Below, in pieces: positions 7,814 through 16,344 of a DNA stretch of 64,000 nt. Made by a program: the position numbers and the translations under genes. Origin of the DNA: Neptunomonas japonica DSM 18939 (GTDB lineage: Bacteria; Pseudomonadota; Gammaproteobacteria; Pseudomonadales; Balneatricaceae). The notes under the pieces are model-generated. The model did not search any database. It was not told the DNA's origin and saw nothing but the letters and a program-made list of their open reading frames with translations. The stretch is taken from the NCBI RefSeq assembly GCF_000422765.1, contig NZ_AUGR01000002.1, positions 310,001 to 374,000 of the forward strand, given 5' to 3'. Positions within the stretch are counted from its first letter, which is position 1, and the number at the start of each line of letters is the position of its first letter.

Positions 7814-7860
7814 CCACTGAACCCCTTCCCCTAATCCCTTCACACCACACTTAATACACT
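7814..7860 (+). promoter_or_regulatory. late promoter 1 (activator motif) before lysis operon
   Basis: CCACTGAACCCCTTCC (7814-7829) is the first of three exact copies, the others at 16292 and 31769. Similarity continues as CTAATCCCTT, shared with copy 2. An AT-rich candidate minus-10 (TAATACACT, 7852-7860) follows. No gene lies in 7801-7917. Position just after mor and before the lysis genes equals the Mu lys promoter, which is activated by C. Confidence 0.7.
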
Positions 7861-7917
7861 GCTGACATCACCACTATTGATCTGTGATTTTTTAACAGTT
7901 TTATAAGGAATGTCAGC
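7861..7917 (+). promoter_or_regulatory. inverted repeat flush with holin start codon
   Basis: GCTGACA (7861-7867) and TGTCAGC (7911-7917) are perfect 7-base arms enclosing the leader and the ribosome site TAAGGA (7903-7908). The right arm abuts the ATG at 7918, as in the mor repeat. Pairing of the arms in RNA would bring the ribosome site into a closed loop. Confidence 0.45.
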
Positions 7918-8193
7918 ATGCTTGAAAAACTACCGCGACTCACTATTTGGATTGTCATTGCTATGGCGTTGACTGCCGGTATCGGCTTACTCGCACCACA
8001 CCAGCTCCCTGTTACCCTTTATAAAGTTAGCTTGGTTGTACTAGCCGCAGTGCTAGGTTATTGGGTTGATCGTTCACTGTTCCCCTATGCTCGACCTGAT
8101 AACCCTAAAATTGATTGCAGTAAAAGTACCGCGATGATCCGACGAGCCATTGTCGTGTCGGCTATCATCATCGCCATTGCGCTAGGTGCCTAG
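7918..8193 (+). CDS. putative phage holin
   Basis: 91 residues with three hydrophobic segments (about 8-25, 33-49 and 72-90) and a short charged linker (DRSLFPYARPDNPK). This is the size and topology of a small holin, which forms lesions in the inner membrane to release the lysin. It is the first gene after late promoter 1 and is followed directly by the lysin and spanins. The family identity is by context and topology; the start has a good ribosome site. Confidence 0.75.
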   Translation: MLEKLPRLTIWIVIAMALTAGIGLLAPHQLPVTLYKVSLVVLAAVLGYWVDRSLFPYARPDNPKIDCSKSTAMIRRAIVVSAIIIAIALGA

Positions 8194-8194
8194 T

Positions 8195-8842
8195 ATGCCT
8201 TTGTCACCTAAACTCGTGGCGGCTCTGTTGATGTTGTGGCTTGTTGTGTCTGTGGTCTACATCACACCCGCAAACGCTGCCCAAATCCCTCACGAGTCTA
8301 GTCGCTACCGCAACGAGCTAACCCGCCAAGCACGGTTGATATGGGGTTTAGATGCCCCTATCGCGGTGATGGCGGCACAAGTTCACCAAGAGAGCGCCTG
8401 GAACAAGAGCGCCGTGAGTGCTGTAGGGGCAAAAGGACTTGCCCAATTTATGCCAGGCACAGCACGCTGGATTCCTGCCATTGATAGCCACTTAAAAAAC
8501 CCTCAACCAACTAATCCTACCTGGGCGCTGCGAGCGCTCGCTCGTTATGATTTTTGGCTCTATTCCCGCCTTAAAGCCGACACCCACTGCGACCGCTGGG
8601 CGTTCACATTGAGTGCGTATAACGGTGGTTTAGGCTGGGTGCTACGTGACAAAAAAGCCGCTAACGCTGCCGGTGATAGCCGCTGGTTATGGTGGGCCAA
8701 TGTTGAGAAACATAACGCGGGCCGCTCTATTGCTAACTTCAATGAGAACCGAGGTTACTCACGTCGTATTTTATTGTTATTAATGCCCCGCTACCAAAAG
8801 GCCGGATGGGGCCAAGACGTATTTTGTAGAGGTGTAATGTGA
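8195..8842 (+). CDS. SLT-domain lytic transglycosylase, phage lysin
   Basis: About 215 residues. An N-terminal hydrophobic segment ending PANAAQ near residue 30 looks like a signal or signal-arrest sequence. The SLT domain follows with QVHQESAWNKSAVS (catalytic Glu in HQES), GAKGLAQFMPGTA and the FTLSAYNGG motif. It cleaves the peptidoglycan glycan strand during lysis. The start is ATG 8195; a GTG at 8186 overlapping the holin stop is the alternative. Its stop overlaps the GTG start of the spanin gene. Confidence 0.85.
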   Translation: MPLSPKLVAALLMLWLVVSVVYITPANAAQIPHESSRYRNELTRQARLIWGLDAPIAVMAAQVHQESAWNKSAVSAVGAKGLAQFMPGTARWIPAIDSHLKNPQPTNPTWALRALARYDFWLYSRLKADTHCDRWAFTLSAYNGGLGWVLRDKKAANAAGDSRWLWWANVEKHNAGRSIANFNENRGYSRRILLLLMPRYQKAGWGQDVFCRGVM

Positions 8843-9384
8843 CCCTTAAAAACCAATTATTCAGCATCCTTTTTATCGCGTTTCTCTGCTCTATCGGCGG
8901 CTATTTGTATGGCTACAGCACTGCTAATGAGGCCCACGAGGCCCAGCAATCTAAAGCCATTGCCGCCGTAGAGCAGACCTTACGTAAGCATTACCAGCAA
9001 CAGCTCACCACGGCCAACGAGAGTGTTGCTCAGTTACGCCAACAAAAAGCCGCGTTGGCCAAAACAGCCACCGAACTAGAACGGAGAATCGCCCATGTAT
9101 CGCGCCCTGATTGCGTTATCAATAATGGTTTTGTCGGGTTGTACAACCGCGCCATCGGTGCAGATTTGCCCACCGACTCAATTGCCCCCGGAGCTGATCG
9201 AACGCCCAGCGCCACCCAAACCGCTGATTCATCAAAGTATGACACCACCGTTAGCGATGTTAACCAGCAAGACATTCTGCGCCATGTCATTGAGTACGGT
9301 GAGCGGTGCCAGGCTGTTGAAACCCAGCTTATCCAGCTGATCGAATTTGAAGAGAAAATGAATGAATCACGAAGAGCGCCTTGA
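8839..9384 (+). CDS. inner-membrane spanin (Rz-like)
   Basis: 181 residues from a GTG that overlaps the lysin stop. One N-terminal membrane segment (residues about 7-26), then a long coiled coil (about 30-90) rich in Gln, Ala and Lys, as expected for an i-spanin that spans the periplasm. It links to the outer-membrane spanin encoded inside it in another frame and disrupts the outer membrane in the last lysis step. The C-terminal part continues to an ESRRAP tail overlapping the next gene. Confidence 0.8.
   Translation: MTLKNQLFSILFIAFLCSIGGYLYGYSTANEAHEAQQSKAIAAVEQTLRKHYQQQLTTANESVAQLRQQKAALAKTATELERRIAHVSRPDCVINNGFVGLYNRAIGADLPTDSIAPGADRTPSATQTADSSKYDTTVSDVNQQDILRHVIEYGERCQAVETQLIQLIEFEEKMNESRRAP
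9095..9340 (+). CDS. outer-membrane spanin lipoprotein (Rz1-like), nested
   Basis: 81 residues read in a different frame wholly inside the i-spanin gene. The N-terminus is a lipoprotein signal with lipobox LSGC (Cys16), followed by a proline-rich stretch (PPTQLPPELIERPAPPKP), the hallmark of Rz1 proteins. Full nesting of Rz1 in Rz is the lambda-type arrangement. The last 30 residues are probably unconstrained, since they share DNA with the i-spanin. Confidence 0.8.
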   Translation: MYRALIALSIMVLSGCTTAPSVQICPPTQLPPELIERPAPPKPLIHQSMTPPLAMLTSKTFCAMSLSTVSGARLLKPSLSS

Positions 9385-9571
9385 AGTCGCCAGTGCAACG
9401 ATGCAAGCCGATATAGACAAGCAAGCCAATGCTATTAGTCAAACCTTTACGGGTGAATCGGCCACCCATTGTGTTGATTGTGGAGAGCCGATACCGGAAG
9501 CGCGGCGAGCAGCACTACAAGGTGTGGAGTTGTGCGTGAGCTGTAAACAACGGAGCGAGTGGCATGGATAA
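9362..9571 (+). CDS. DksA/TraR-type C4 zinc finger protein
   Basis: 69 residues. Cys37, Cys40, Cys58 and Cys61 form the C4 zinc finger (CVDC and CVSC) of the TraR/DksA family. TraR-like proteins insert into the RNA polymerase secondary channel and mimic DksA with ppGpp, shifting host promoters. Small members are a standard item between lysis and terminase genes in Mu-like phages. It overlaps the spanin by 23 bases and the next gene by 8. Confidence 0.85.
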   Translation: MNHEERLEVASATMQADIDKQANAISQTFTGESATHCVDCGEPIPEARRAALQGVELCVSCKQRSEWHG

Positions 9572-9875
9572 GTACGATTACAACGCGCTGAAATTTTATT
9601 TAGATATGGCGCAATGGGTAGCGACGCTATTACTGGGTGTATTTATGTGGGTCGACAAACGTCGGCGCGATAACACCAGTGGTATCGATAAGCTTAATAG
9701 CAACCACGTATCACTAGAGCGCCGTGTTGTAACGGTTGAAGAACATTTACGCCATGCACCCACTCATGAAGATATAGCCGCACTGCGTGAACAAAATGCA
9801 GCACTGCAAAGCAAGCTAGATAGGGTGACGAATACTCTGGATCGTATACACGACTATTTAATGAATAAGGGGTGA
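9564..9875 (+). CDS. DUF2730 family phage protein (Mu gp25-like)
   Basis: 103 residues: an N-terminal membrane segment (about 12-29) followed by a coiled coil (about 40-100). This is the DUF2730 layout found before the terminase genes in Mu-like phages. Its function is unknown; anchoring to the membrane by the N-terminus is inferred. Confidence 0.8.
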   Translation: MDKYDYNALKFYLDMAQWVATLLLGVFMWVDKRRRDNTSGIDKLNSNHVSLERRVVTVEEHLRHAPTHEDIAALREQNAALQSKLDRVTNTLDRIHDYLMNKG

Positions 9876-9877
9876 TC

Positions 9878-10171
9878 ATGCCGTTTAAGCAAAAGGAAAC
9901 CGAAGATCAGCGGTTGGTTGTTCTGCGTAGTCTGATCGACTTTGGTTATTCCGCTAATGAATCCATCATTCAAGATTTCCTTGAAATGTTTGGCCACACG
10001 GTAAGCCGTGACAAAGTGCGTTCTCATTTCGCCTGGCTGGATGAGCAAGGTCTTATTACATATGAAGATGTGCTCGGTTGTTATGTCGCCAAATTGACCG
10101 CACGTGGTCAAGATGTTGCGGAAGGGCGTGTACTGGTGCCAGGTATTAAGAAGCCTCGTGCGGGAGCCTGA
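9878..10171 (+). CDS. VpaChn25_0724-type winged-helix phage protein (gp26-like)
   Basis: 97 residues from ATG 9878, chosen over GTG 9872 because AAGGGG (9867-9872) is the ribosome site. It matches the small family of Mu-like phages with the pattern LRSLIDFGYSANESII, FGHTVSRDKVRSHFAWL and LTARGQDVAEGR, an ArsR-like winged helix. Always located just before the terminase small-subunit-like gene. Role unknown. Confidence 0.8.
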   Translation: MPFKQKETEDQRLVVLRSLIDFGYSANESIIQDFLEMFGHTVSRDKVRSHFAWLDEQGLITYEDVLGCYVAKLTARGQDVAEGRVLVPGIKKPRAGA

Positions 10172-10172
10172 G

Positions 10173-10745
10173 ATGGCCGAAAAAAGAACGCGTGGTCGTC
10201 GCTCTAAAATCGACGTGTTACCAACAGATATCAAAGCCGCGCTTAATTCTATGTTGCGCGATGGGCAGCTAGATCAGCAAGAAATCCTAACCATTGTTAA
10301 TGACTATATAGAAGAAGCAGGGTTAGAGGATGCGGCTAAGTTATCGCGCTCTGGGCTCAATCGTTATGCCAGCAAAATGGAAGGTATGGGCGCTCGTATT
10401 AGACAATTGCGCGAAGTGTCCGAAGTGTGGGTGGCTAAACTGGGCACAGCACCAACGTCTGACGTAGGCAAAATGCTGCAGGAGATAGTCCGTACGTTGG
10501 CGACCGAGACAGGCCTTGCAATGAGTGAATCCGATAAGCCCATCGAGCCAAAAGTACTGGGGCAGTTGGCACTTGTCGCACAGCGTGTAGAACAAGCCGC
10601 TATGGCCAGCCATAAACGTGAAACCGAGATTCGCACCGCCTTTGCTGAAGAAGCTGCGAATGCAATGGAAGAAGTGGCCAAGAGCCAAGGCTTAACCCGT
10701 GACGGAGTTAAGGCGATCAAGCAACAGATACTGGGGATTGTGTAA
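10173..10745 (+). CDS. DUF3486 protein (Mu gp27-like), likely small terminase
   Basis: 190 residues from ATG 10173. It begins with a basic segment (MAEKRTRGRRSKID) and is otherwise helical, as in the DUF3486 family that occupies the small-terminase position next to the Mu gp28 large subunit. Likely recognises phage DNA ends for headful packaging. Its stop overlaps the terminase start by one base (TAATG). Confidence 0.85.
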   Translation: MAEKRTRGRRSKIDVLPTDIKAALNSMLRDGQLDQQEILTIVNDYIEEAGLEDAAKLSRSGLNRYASKMEGMGARIRQLREVSEVWVAKLGTAPTSDVGKMLQEIVRTLATETGLAMSESDKPIEPKVLGQLALVAQRVEQAAMASHKRETEIRTAFAEEAANAMEEVAKSQGLTRDGVKAIKQQILGIV

Positions 10746-12331
10746 TGACGATCCTCGACCAGCCCCTTGGCTCGATAGCCGATCAGAACCTTAAAGATCT
10801 TCAACAGTTTGATGCAGCTGAAGTCTTACTGGGTTACCAGAAACGCTGGATCGCGGATGAGTCACCGCTCAAGATTGCCGAGAAGTCACGCCGTACCGGT
10901 TTAACCTGGGCCGAAGCGGCTGATGCTACCTTGTGCGCTGCTACCGCTAAAAGCGAAGGTGGCTGTAACCACTTTTATGTCGGCTCTAACAAAGAGATGG
11001 CCCGCGAATTTATCGAAGCCGCCGCCATGTGGGCCAAGGCATTTGATAAAGCAGCTGGTGAGATCCGCGAAGAGATCTTTATTGATGCCGGTAAAGACGG
11101 CAAAGAGATCCTCACCTTCGTGGTTAACTTTGCGTCTGGTTTTAAAGTACAAGCGCTTAGCTCCAACCCTGCTAACTTACGAGGTATGCAAGGGAACGTC
11201 ACTATAGATGAAGCCGCCTTTCATGATCGTCTCGCCGAGGTACTCAAAGCCGCATTAGCCCTCACCATGTGGGGCAGTAAAGTACGGCTTATCTCCACCC
11301 ACAACGGTGTGGACAACTTATTTAATACCCTGATTCAAGATAGCCGTGCGGGGCGTAAGCGTTACTCGGTGCATACCATCACGTTAGATGATGCCTGTAA
11401 CGAAGGGCTCTATCAGCGCATATGCCAAATAACCCGCAAAGTGTGGAGCCAAGAAGCCGAGGATCAATGGAAGGCTGATCTACTACGCGATACGGCTACA
11501 GAAGAAGACGCACTAGAAGAGTACTACTGCACGCCTAAGCAGGGCGGTGGTGCCTATATCAGTCGTGGCTTGATTGAACGCGCTATGCATCCAGAAAACC
11601 TGGTCATTGCTTTTGAGTCCCCCAAAGACTTTGAGAAGTGGCCAGTGATCCAACGTGAAGCTGAAATAAACGAGTGGCTAGAGGAACACGTAGCGCCGTT
11701 TTTGGCACTGCTAAACCCCGATAATAACCATGTGTTCGGGGAGGATTTTGCGCGCAAAGGCGATCTATCCATCTTTGCCGTGGGTGCCATTCAGCCGGAT
11801 ACCCGCATTCGTGCGCCGTTTCATTTAGAGCTGCGCAATGTGCCCTACAGCCAGCAAGAACAGATCATGTTCTACGTGATCAATAACTTACCACGCTTTA
11901 CCGGTGCTGCCTTTGATGCCACGGGTAACGGTGGATCACTGGCCGAGAAGGCCGCTGATAAATACGGCACTGAAATGATCGAGCAAGTGATGCTTAACCA
12001 GCCGTGGTACCGCGAGTGGATGCCTAAGCTCAAAGCCAAGTTTGAAGACAACGACATCGAGATTCCAAAGTCATTAGATGTGGTCAGTGACCTGCGCAAA
12101 ATCGTGGTGAACCGTGGCATACCGCAAATCGAAAAAGGCTCAGGTACCGGTGAGGATGGCAAGCAGCGCCACGGCGATAGTGCGGTGGCTTACGCGATGA
12201 TCGTGAGGGCATCGTATATGGAAGGCGCGCCCATTGAATTCACTCCCTTGCCCGATCGGCACGGTGGCAGTGGTGATCCAGACGATGACGACTATCAAGA
12301 CAATAACGATTACAAAGGCGGTGCCTGGTAA
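10745..12331 (+). CDS. phage terminase large subunit (Mu gp28-like)
   Basis: 528 residues. The N-terminal ATPase has a Walker A variant near residues 45-57 (EKSRRTGLTW) and VTIDEAAF as Walker B near 155. The C-terminal nuclease part begins around FGEDFARKGD (near 330). It cuts and pumps phage DNA, with host flanks as in all Mu-like phages, into the prohead through the DUF935 portal encoded next. Length is normal for the family. Confidence 0.93.
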   Translation: MTILDQPLGSIADQNLKDLQQFDAAEVLLGYQKRWIADESPLKIAEKSRRTGLTWAEAADATLCAATAKSEGGCNHFYVGSNKEMAREFIEAAAMWAKAFDKAAGEIREEIFIDAGKDGKEILTFVVNFASGFKVQALSSNPANLRGMQGNVTIDEAAFHDRLAEVLKAALALTMWGSKVRLISTHNGVDNLFNTLIQDSRAGRKRYSVHTITLDDACNEGLYQRICQITRKVWSQEAEDQWKADLLRDTATEEDALEEYYCTPKQGGGAYISRGLIERAMHPENLVIAFESPKDFEKWPVIQREAEINEWLEEHVAPFLALLNPDNNHVFGEDFARKGDLSIFAVGAIQPDTRIRAPFHLELRNVPYSQQEQIMFYVINNLPRFTGAAFDATGNGGSLAEKAADKYGTEMIEQVMLNQPWYREWMPKLKAKFEDNDIEIPKSLDVVSDLRKIVVNRGIPQIEKGSGTGEDGKQRHGDSAVAYAMIVRASYMEGAPIEFTPLPDRHGGSGDPDDDDYQDNNDYKGGAW

Positions 12332-13923
12332 TGAGCAACCGATTAATAGACATCAATGGCAACCCGTTGGCATGGCCGAGCGAGAATGAGCTACAGACCG
12401 ATGAATCTAAACTTAGTCATCTACAAAAGCATTTTGCCGAACACCCCAGCAGTGGTTTAACACCGTCACGTTTGGGCAGCATCATGCGCGAAGCCGAGCA
12501 AGGCAACATCATTGCACAGTCTGATTTAGGCGAAGATCTAGAAGAGAAAGACGCCCATATATTCAGTGAGCTGCAAAAGCGCAAACTAACCCTGTTAACG
12601 ATTACCGGTAGCGTTGAGCCGTGCCGTAATGCCTCCGAGTCAGAAAAGAAAGATGCCGCCTTAGTGCAAGAGCTCTTGGATGAGATCCCCGACTTTGAAG
12701 ATGTGGTCACCGATATGGCCGATGCAATCTTAAAAGGCTTTTCAAATATCGAGCTGGAATGGGCGCAGTGGGGCAGTAGCTGGTTAATTAATGCCGCTCA
12801 CTACCGCCCACAAAACTGGTTTCAATTACACCCCGATAATCGCAACGAAATACGCCTGCGTGATAATAGCCACGAAGGTGCAGAACTGCAGCCCTTTGGC
12901 TGGGTTAAGCATATCCACCGCTCTAAATCGGGCTACCCAGGGCGCAATGGATTAACCCGTGTACTGGCGTGGCCATTCCTGTTTAAGAATTACAGCGTGC
13001 GTGATCTGGCCGAGTTTTTAGAGATCTACGGTTTACCGCTGCGCCTGGGTAAATACCCCGCCGGTGCCAGCGATAAAGAGAAAAGCACCTTGCTGCAGGC
13101 GGTGATGAGCATAGGTCATAATGCTGGCGGCATTATCCCCAAAGGTATGGAGATCGAATTTCAAGAAGCCGCTAAAGGTGCCAGCTCTCCTTACGAAGCC
13201 ATGATGAATTGGTGCGAACGCTCTCAATCAAAAGCCATATTGGGCGGTACACTCACCAGCCAAGCGGATGGTAAAAGCAGCACTAACGCATTGGGCAATG
13301 TACATAACGAAGTACGCCAAGAGCTACGCGATAGTGATTTACGCCAACTGGCCAGCACAATCACACGCGATATTGTTTACCCGCTATGGATGCTTAATGG
13401 CCGTGCTGCCGGTGATCCACGTCGCCACCCTAAGTATGTATTTGATACTAGTGAGCCGGAAGATATCGCCACCTACAGCGAACGTTTGCCAGGCTTGGTA
13501 TCGCTGGGTATGCGTATTCCACAAGCCTGGGCGCATGAAAAACTGATGATTCCAGAAGCTGAGAAAGACGAACCGATTTTAGGTATGCCTCAACAACCAG
13601 CACCGGAAGATGACAAAAAAGCCGCTAAAGCTACTGATAAACAAGAAACACCCGACGCTAAACTGGCCGCCCTCAAAGCGCAAGAAACCGCTGATGTGGT
13701 GGAGGCTTACGTTAGCCAGCTACAGTCTACCGCCAACAAAGCCACCACAGAGATGATCGACCAGATCAAAACCTTAGTGGATAACGCCGCCTCATTAGAG
13801 GAGATACGCGAGGGCTTGCTGGCATTAGACATGCCGGTTGATCAATTAGCCGATGCCATGAGCCAAGCACTGTCAGCCGCCAGCTTAGCGGGCCGTTATG
13901 AGCTGCTGCAGGATGCACAATAA
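12331..13923 (+). CDS. DUF935 portal protein (Mu gp29-like)
   Basis: 530 residues of the DUF935 family. Conserved sections include ILKGFSNIELEW near 130, YGLPLRLGKYPAGAS near 235 and GGTLTSQADGKSS near 305. It forms the dodecameric portal vertex through which DNA enters and leaves the head. A low-complexity, Lys/Ala-rich linker lies near residues 420-445, before a helical C-terminal region. One-base overlap (TAATG) with both neighbours. Confidence 0.92.
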   Translation: MSNRLIDINGNPLAWPSENELQTDESKLSHLQKHFAEHPSSGLTPSRLGSIMREAEQGNIIAQSDLGEDLEEKDAHIFSELQKRKLTLLTITGSVEPCRNASESEKKDAALVQELLDEIPDFEDVVTDMADAILKGFSNIELEWAQWGSSWLINAAHYRPQNWFQLHPDNRNEIRLRDNSHEGAELQPFGWVKHIHRSKSGYPGRNGLTRVLAWPFLFKNYSVRDLAEFLEIYGLPLRLGKYPAGASDKEKSTLLQAVMSIGHNAGGIIPKGMEIEFQEAAKGASSPYEAMMNWCERSQSKAILGGTLTSQADGKSSTNALGNVHNEVRQELRDSDLRQLASTITRDIVYPLWMLNGRAAGDPRRHPKYVFDTSEPEDIATYSERLPGLVSLGMRIPQAWAHEKLMIPEAEKDEPILGMPQQPAPEDDKKAAKATDKQETPDAKLAALKAQETADVVEAYVSQLQSTANKATTEMIDQIKTLVDNAASLEEIREGLLALDMPVDQLADAMSQALSAASLAGRYELLQDAQ

Positions 13924-15206
13924 TGCCAGGCGTTGCAGAGTACGGAAGCCGCCCGTTTAAAGAAGCCATCGACTACTTTAATCAAAAACTACCCTTGCCC
14001 AACACCGGCTGGCAAGACGTCTACGGCCAACAGCACGACCATGCCTTTATGGTGGCCGGTGCGAATAAAACATCCATCATCGAGGGCTTTGCTAATGCAC
14101 TACAAGGGGCGATTGAGGGTGGCGAGACACTGCAAGACTTTCGCAAGCGGTTCGATTCCATCGTTCAAAAACAAGGCTGGGATTACAACGGGAGTCGTAA
14201 CTGGCGTAGTCGTCTCATTTACGAGACGAACATCAGGCAGGCATACAATGCAGGGCGAGAAGCACAGATGGCCGATCCGGCATTCCAGAAGCAGTTTCCC
14301 TATAAGGAGTACCGTCATAGTGGCGCAGAGCACTACCGGCCTCAACATAAAAGCTGGGACAGGTTACTCTTATTAGCGAATGATCCATGGTGGCAAGTAC
14401 ACAGCCCGTCCAATGGCTATGGCTGTAAATGCAAAGCATTCCCCAGATCCGAGCGCTGGATGCAACGCAACGGTAAAACACTGCCGGACCAAGCACCCGC
14501 TGATGCGTTTAAAGAGTTCCTAGATAAGCGCACCGGCGAACTTAAGCAAATCCCGCTGGGTATTGATCCAGGCTTTGAGCATCGCCCTGGTGCAAGTTGG
14601 TTGCGCCACGCCACGCTCAAACCGACAGAGCTGCCGACGGTTAAGCCTATACCCATTGGGCCAGCCGCTAAGCCACCGCTACCTGCGCCCACTGCTGTGC
14701 CAGAATCTGTATTGATGGCGGATGGCCTCGCTGATGAGATCTACGTTAAAGCCTTTCTGGATGAGTTCGGTGCTACGGGTGCGATGGTGTTTAAAGACGT
14801 TCAAGGCGAAGCGATAGCCATTAATGATTATCTGTTTCGTGATGCCAGCGGGCAGTACAAGGTTAGTAAAGATAAAATACGTCACCGCTATATTCGATTA
14901 TTGGCTAGGGCGTTAATTGCACCAGATGAAGTTTGGGCGTTGCTAGAACCAGATCAAGTACGCCCAGGTAAATATAAGCTCAAACGTCGCTATATTGCTC
15001 GCTGGGTTGTTGAAGAGTCAGGGCAGGCGGTGCATGGCTTTAGTGCGTTTGAATACGGTGGCGGGGCGTGGACGGGTAGTACGGCATTTACGCCATACAG
15101 TACCAGGAAAGGTAAGCGAGTACCGCAACGAGACAGTTATCTGCAAAAACAGCGTGCAGGCGTATTGTTGTATCGCAAAGAAGAAAACAAAAACGAGAAT
15201 AAATAA
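13923..15206 (+). CDS. gpF-like head morphogenesis protein with C-terminal PBECR-type nuclease domain
   Basis: 427 residues. The first 230 are the Mu F/gp30 head-morphogenesis domain, with RLIYETNIRQAYNAGREAQ and the NGYGCKCKAFP cysteine motif near 165. A proline-rich linker (residues about 235-262) leads to a C-terminal domain of about 150 residues with a conserved end (STAFTPYST, then QKQRAGVLLY). This resembles the phage Barnase-EndoU-ColicinE5/D-RelE-like nuclease domains (PBECR2 type) known on the tails of Mu F proteins. The family match is from memory. The protein is probably packaged in few copies; a toxic or RNase role after ejection is inference. Confidence 0.85.
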   Translation: MPGVAEYGSRPFKEAIDYFNQKLPLPNTGWQDVYGQQHDHAFMVAGANKTSIIEGFANALQGAIEGGETLQDFRKRFDSIVQKQGWDYNGSRNWRSRLIYETNIRQAYNAGREAQMADPAFQKQFPYKEYRHSGAEHYRPQHKSWDRLLLLANDPWWQVHSPSNGYGCKCKAFPRSERWMQRNGKTLPDQAPADAFKEFLDKRTGELKQIPLGIDPGFEHRPGASWLRHATLKPTELPTVKPIPIGPAAKPPLPAPTAVPESVLMADGLADEIYVKAFLDEFGATGAMVFKDVQGEAIAINDYLFRDASGQYKVSKDKIRHRYIRLLARALIAPDEVWALLEPDQVRPGKYKLKRRYIARWVVEESGQAVHGFSAFEYGGGAWTGSTAFTPYSTRKGKRVPQRDSYLQKQRAGVLLYRKEENKNENK

Positions 15207-15208
15207 AA

Positions 15209-15300
15209 GAGGTAGGTAGATCGCCCCGTCGTTCTACCTCACTACTGGTTCTTAGGGCGCACCTCGGAGTGCTATAGGCCAGTAAGCGTACCCACAGTAT
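15209..15300 (+). other. structured gap between gpF-like and gpG-like genes
   Basis: GAGGTAG (15209-15215) pairs with CTACCTC (15234-15240), and CTGG (15245-15248) with a CCAG near 15280 encloses GCAC and GTGC. The 104-base gap is otherwise non-coding. It could be an RNA element between head genes; no T-run follows. Confidence 0.35.
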
Positions 15301-15310
15301 AGGACATGAC

Positions 15311-15778
15311 ATGGCCGGAACTCAAACCAACATCAGCATTGATTACGACAGCCAAGCTGTTACCACCGTACTAGATCGGCTCATTGCTAACGTGAGCGAT
15401 ACACAACCGGCCATGATTGAAATAGCCGAATACCTGCACGAACGCACCCGCGATCACTTCGACAACCAGCAAGATCCAGACGGCACCCCATGGGCACCAC
15501 TGGCCCCATCCACACTAAAAGCCAAGCAGCGCAAAGGCGTACCGGTGGATAAAATACTCCACGGCCAGCACCTGCACCTGCGTGATACCATCTTCCCGTT
15601 TTGGAGCAATAACGAAGCAGGTGTTAGCACCGGCCCAGGCACAGAAGCCTATGCGGCTACTCAGCAGTTTGGTGCTGACGAAAGGAGTATAGAAGCACGA
15701 CCCTTTTTAGGGGTAAACGCAGAGGATGAGACAGAGGTAATCGAGATCATGAATCAGTTTTTGACTGGCGGTTTATGA
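15311..15778 (+). CDS. virion morphogenesis protein (Mu gpG-like)
   Basis: 155 residues of the gpG/virion morphogenesis family: EYLHERTRDHFDNQQDPDGTPWAPL near 38-62 and the ARPFLGVNAEDE end. In Mu, gpG takes part in head-tail assembly. It closes the first late operon; the AT-rich gap and accessory gene that follow separate it from the protease gene. Confidence 0.88.
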   Translation: MAGTQTNISIDYDSQAVTTVLDRLIANVSDTQPAMIEIAEYLHERTRDHFDNQQDPDGTPWAPLAPSTLKAKQRKGVPVDKILHGQHLHLRDTIFPFWSNNEAGVSTGPGTEAYAATQQFGADERSIEARPFLGVNAEDETEVIEIMNQFLTGGL

Positions 15779-15886
15779 GATATTTGTGATTATTGGGAGA
15801 GAGTCAGTTTCAGTTTTAGCATAAGTAGTCTTTAATAATATTAAAAGAGTAGGCTTTTATATTTTAGTTTTTAAAAGGAAGAATTT

Positions 15887-16117
15887 ATGCTGTATACATG
15901 GAATATCGAATTCAAGCGAGTGGACAATATCTACAACATACAGGTTGAGCGTTCAGAAAAGCCACATGACAACCTTGTTGCCAGTATCATAATAAATCAT
16001 TTGCGCAATAACGAATCAGAAACGTTGCTGTCTTCATCTGTACGTGGAGCATCATTTTCTGATCAACTAATTGAGTATAAGGTGGAGTCAGTAGAAACAA
16101 CTAAAGTTTCTTTATAA
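15887..16117 (+). CDS. small AT-rich accessory protein (moron candidate)
   Basis: 76 residues with ribosome site AAAAGGAAG (15873-15881). It lies in a clearly AT-rich stretch (15779-16290) between two GC-richer late operons. Alternating polar and hydrophobic residues suggest a small beta-sheet protein. No family recognised. Base composition and position fit a moron, a gene carried for the host or for superinfection exclusion, but that is inference. Confidence 0.55.
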   Translation: MLYTWNIEFKRVDNIYNIQVERSEKPHDNLVASIIINHLRNNESETLLSSSVRGASFSDQLIEYKVESVETTKVSL

Positions 16118-16291
16118 GCTTTAGACTAGCTGCTTGTAAGCTGTTTTAAGGCGCTTTGTTGATATAGAAGGCTGTTGATACGTATTTAGTCTGAAAAGGA
16201 TTTCTAACGCGGGTCTAACGGGGTTTGTTGGTGTTTTGTTAGGGTTTGTGGACGTCGATTTACCATAAGTTTTTAGATTTAAGGCTGTAAC

Positions 16292-16344
16292 CCACTGAAC
16301 CCCTTCCTCTAATCCCTTGCCGCTAGATTCCTTAATCTGGCGGC
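16292..16344 (+). promoter_or_regulatory. late promoter 2 and start-flush hairpin before protease gene
   Basis: CCACTGAACCCCTTCC (16292-16307) is the second exact copy of the late motif, followed by CTAATCCCTT as in copy 1. Then GCCGC-T-AGATT (16319-16329), loop CCTT, and AATCT-G-GCGGC (16334-16344) make an 11-bp stem with one T-G pair. The stem ends at the base before ATG 16345, and its right arm contains the candidate minus-10 TAATCT. This matches the Mu PI promoter position. The region 16118-16291 holds nothing else I can name. Confidence 0.65.
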
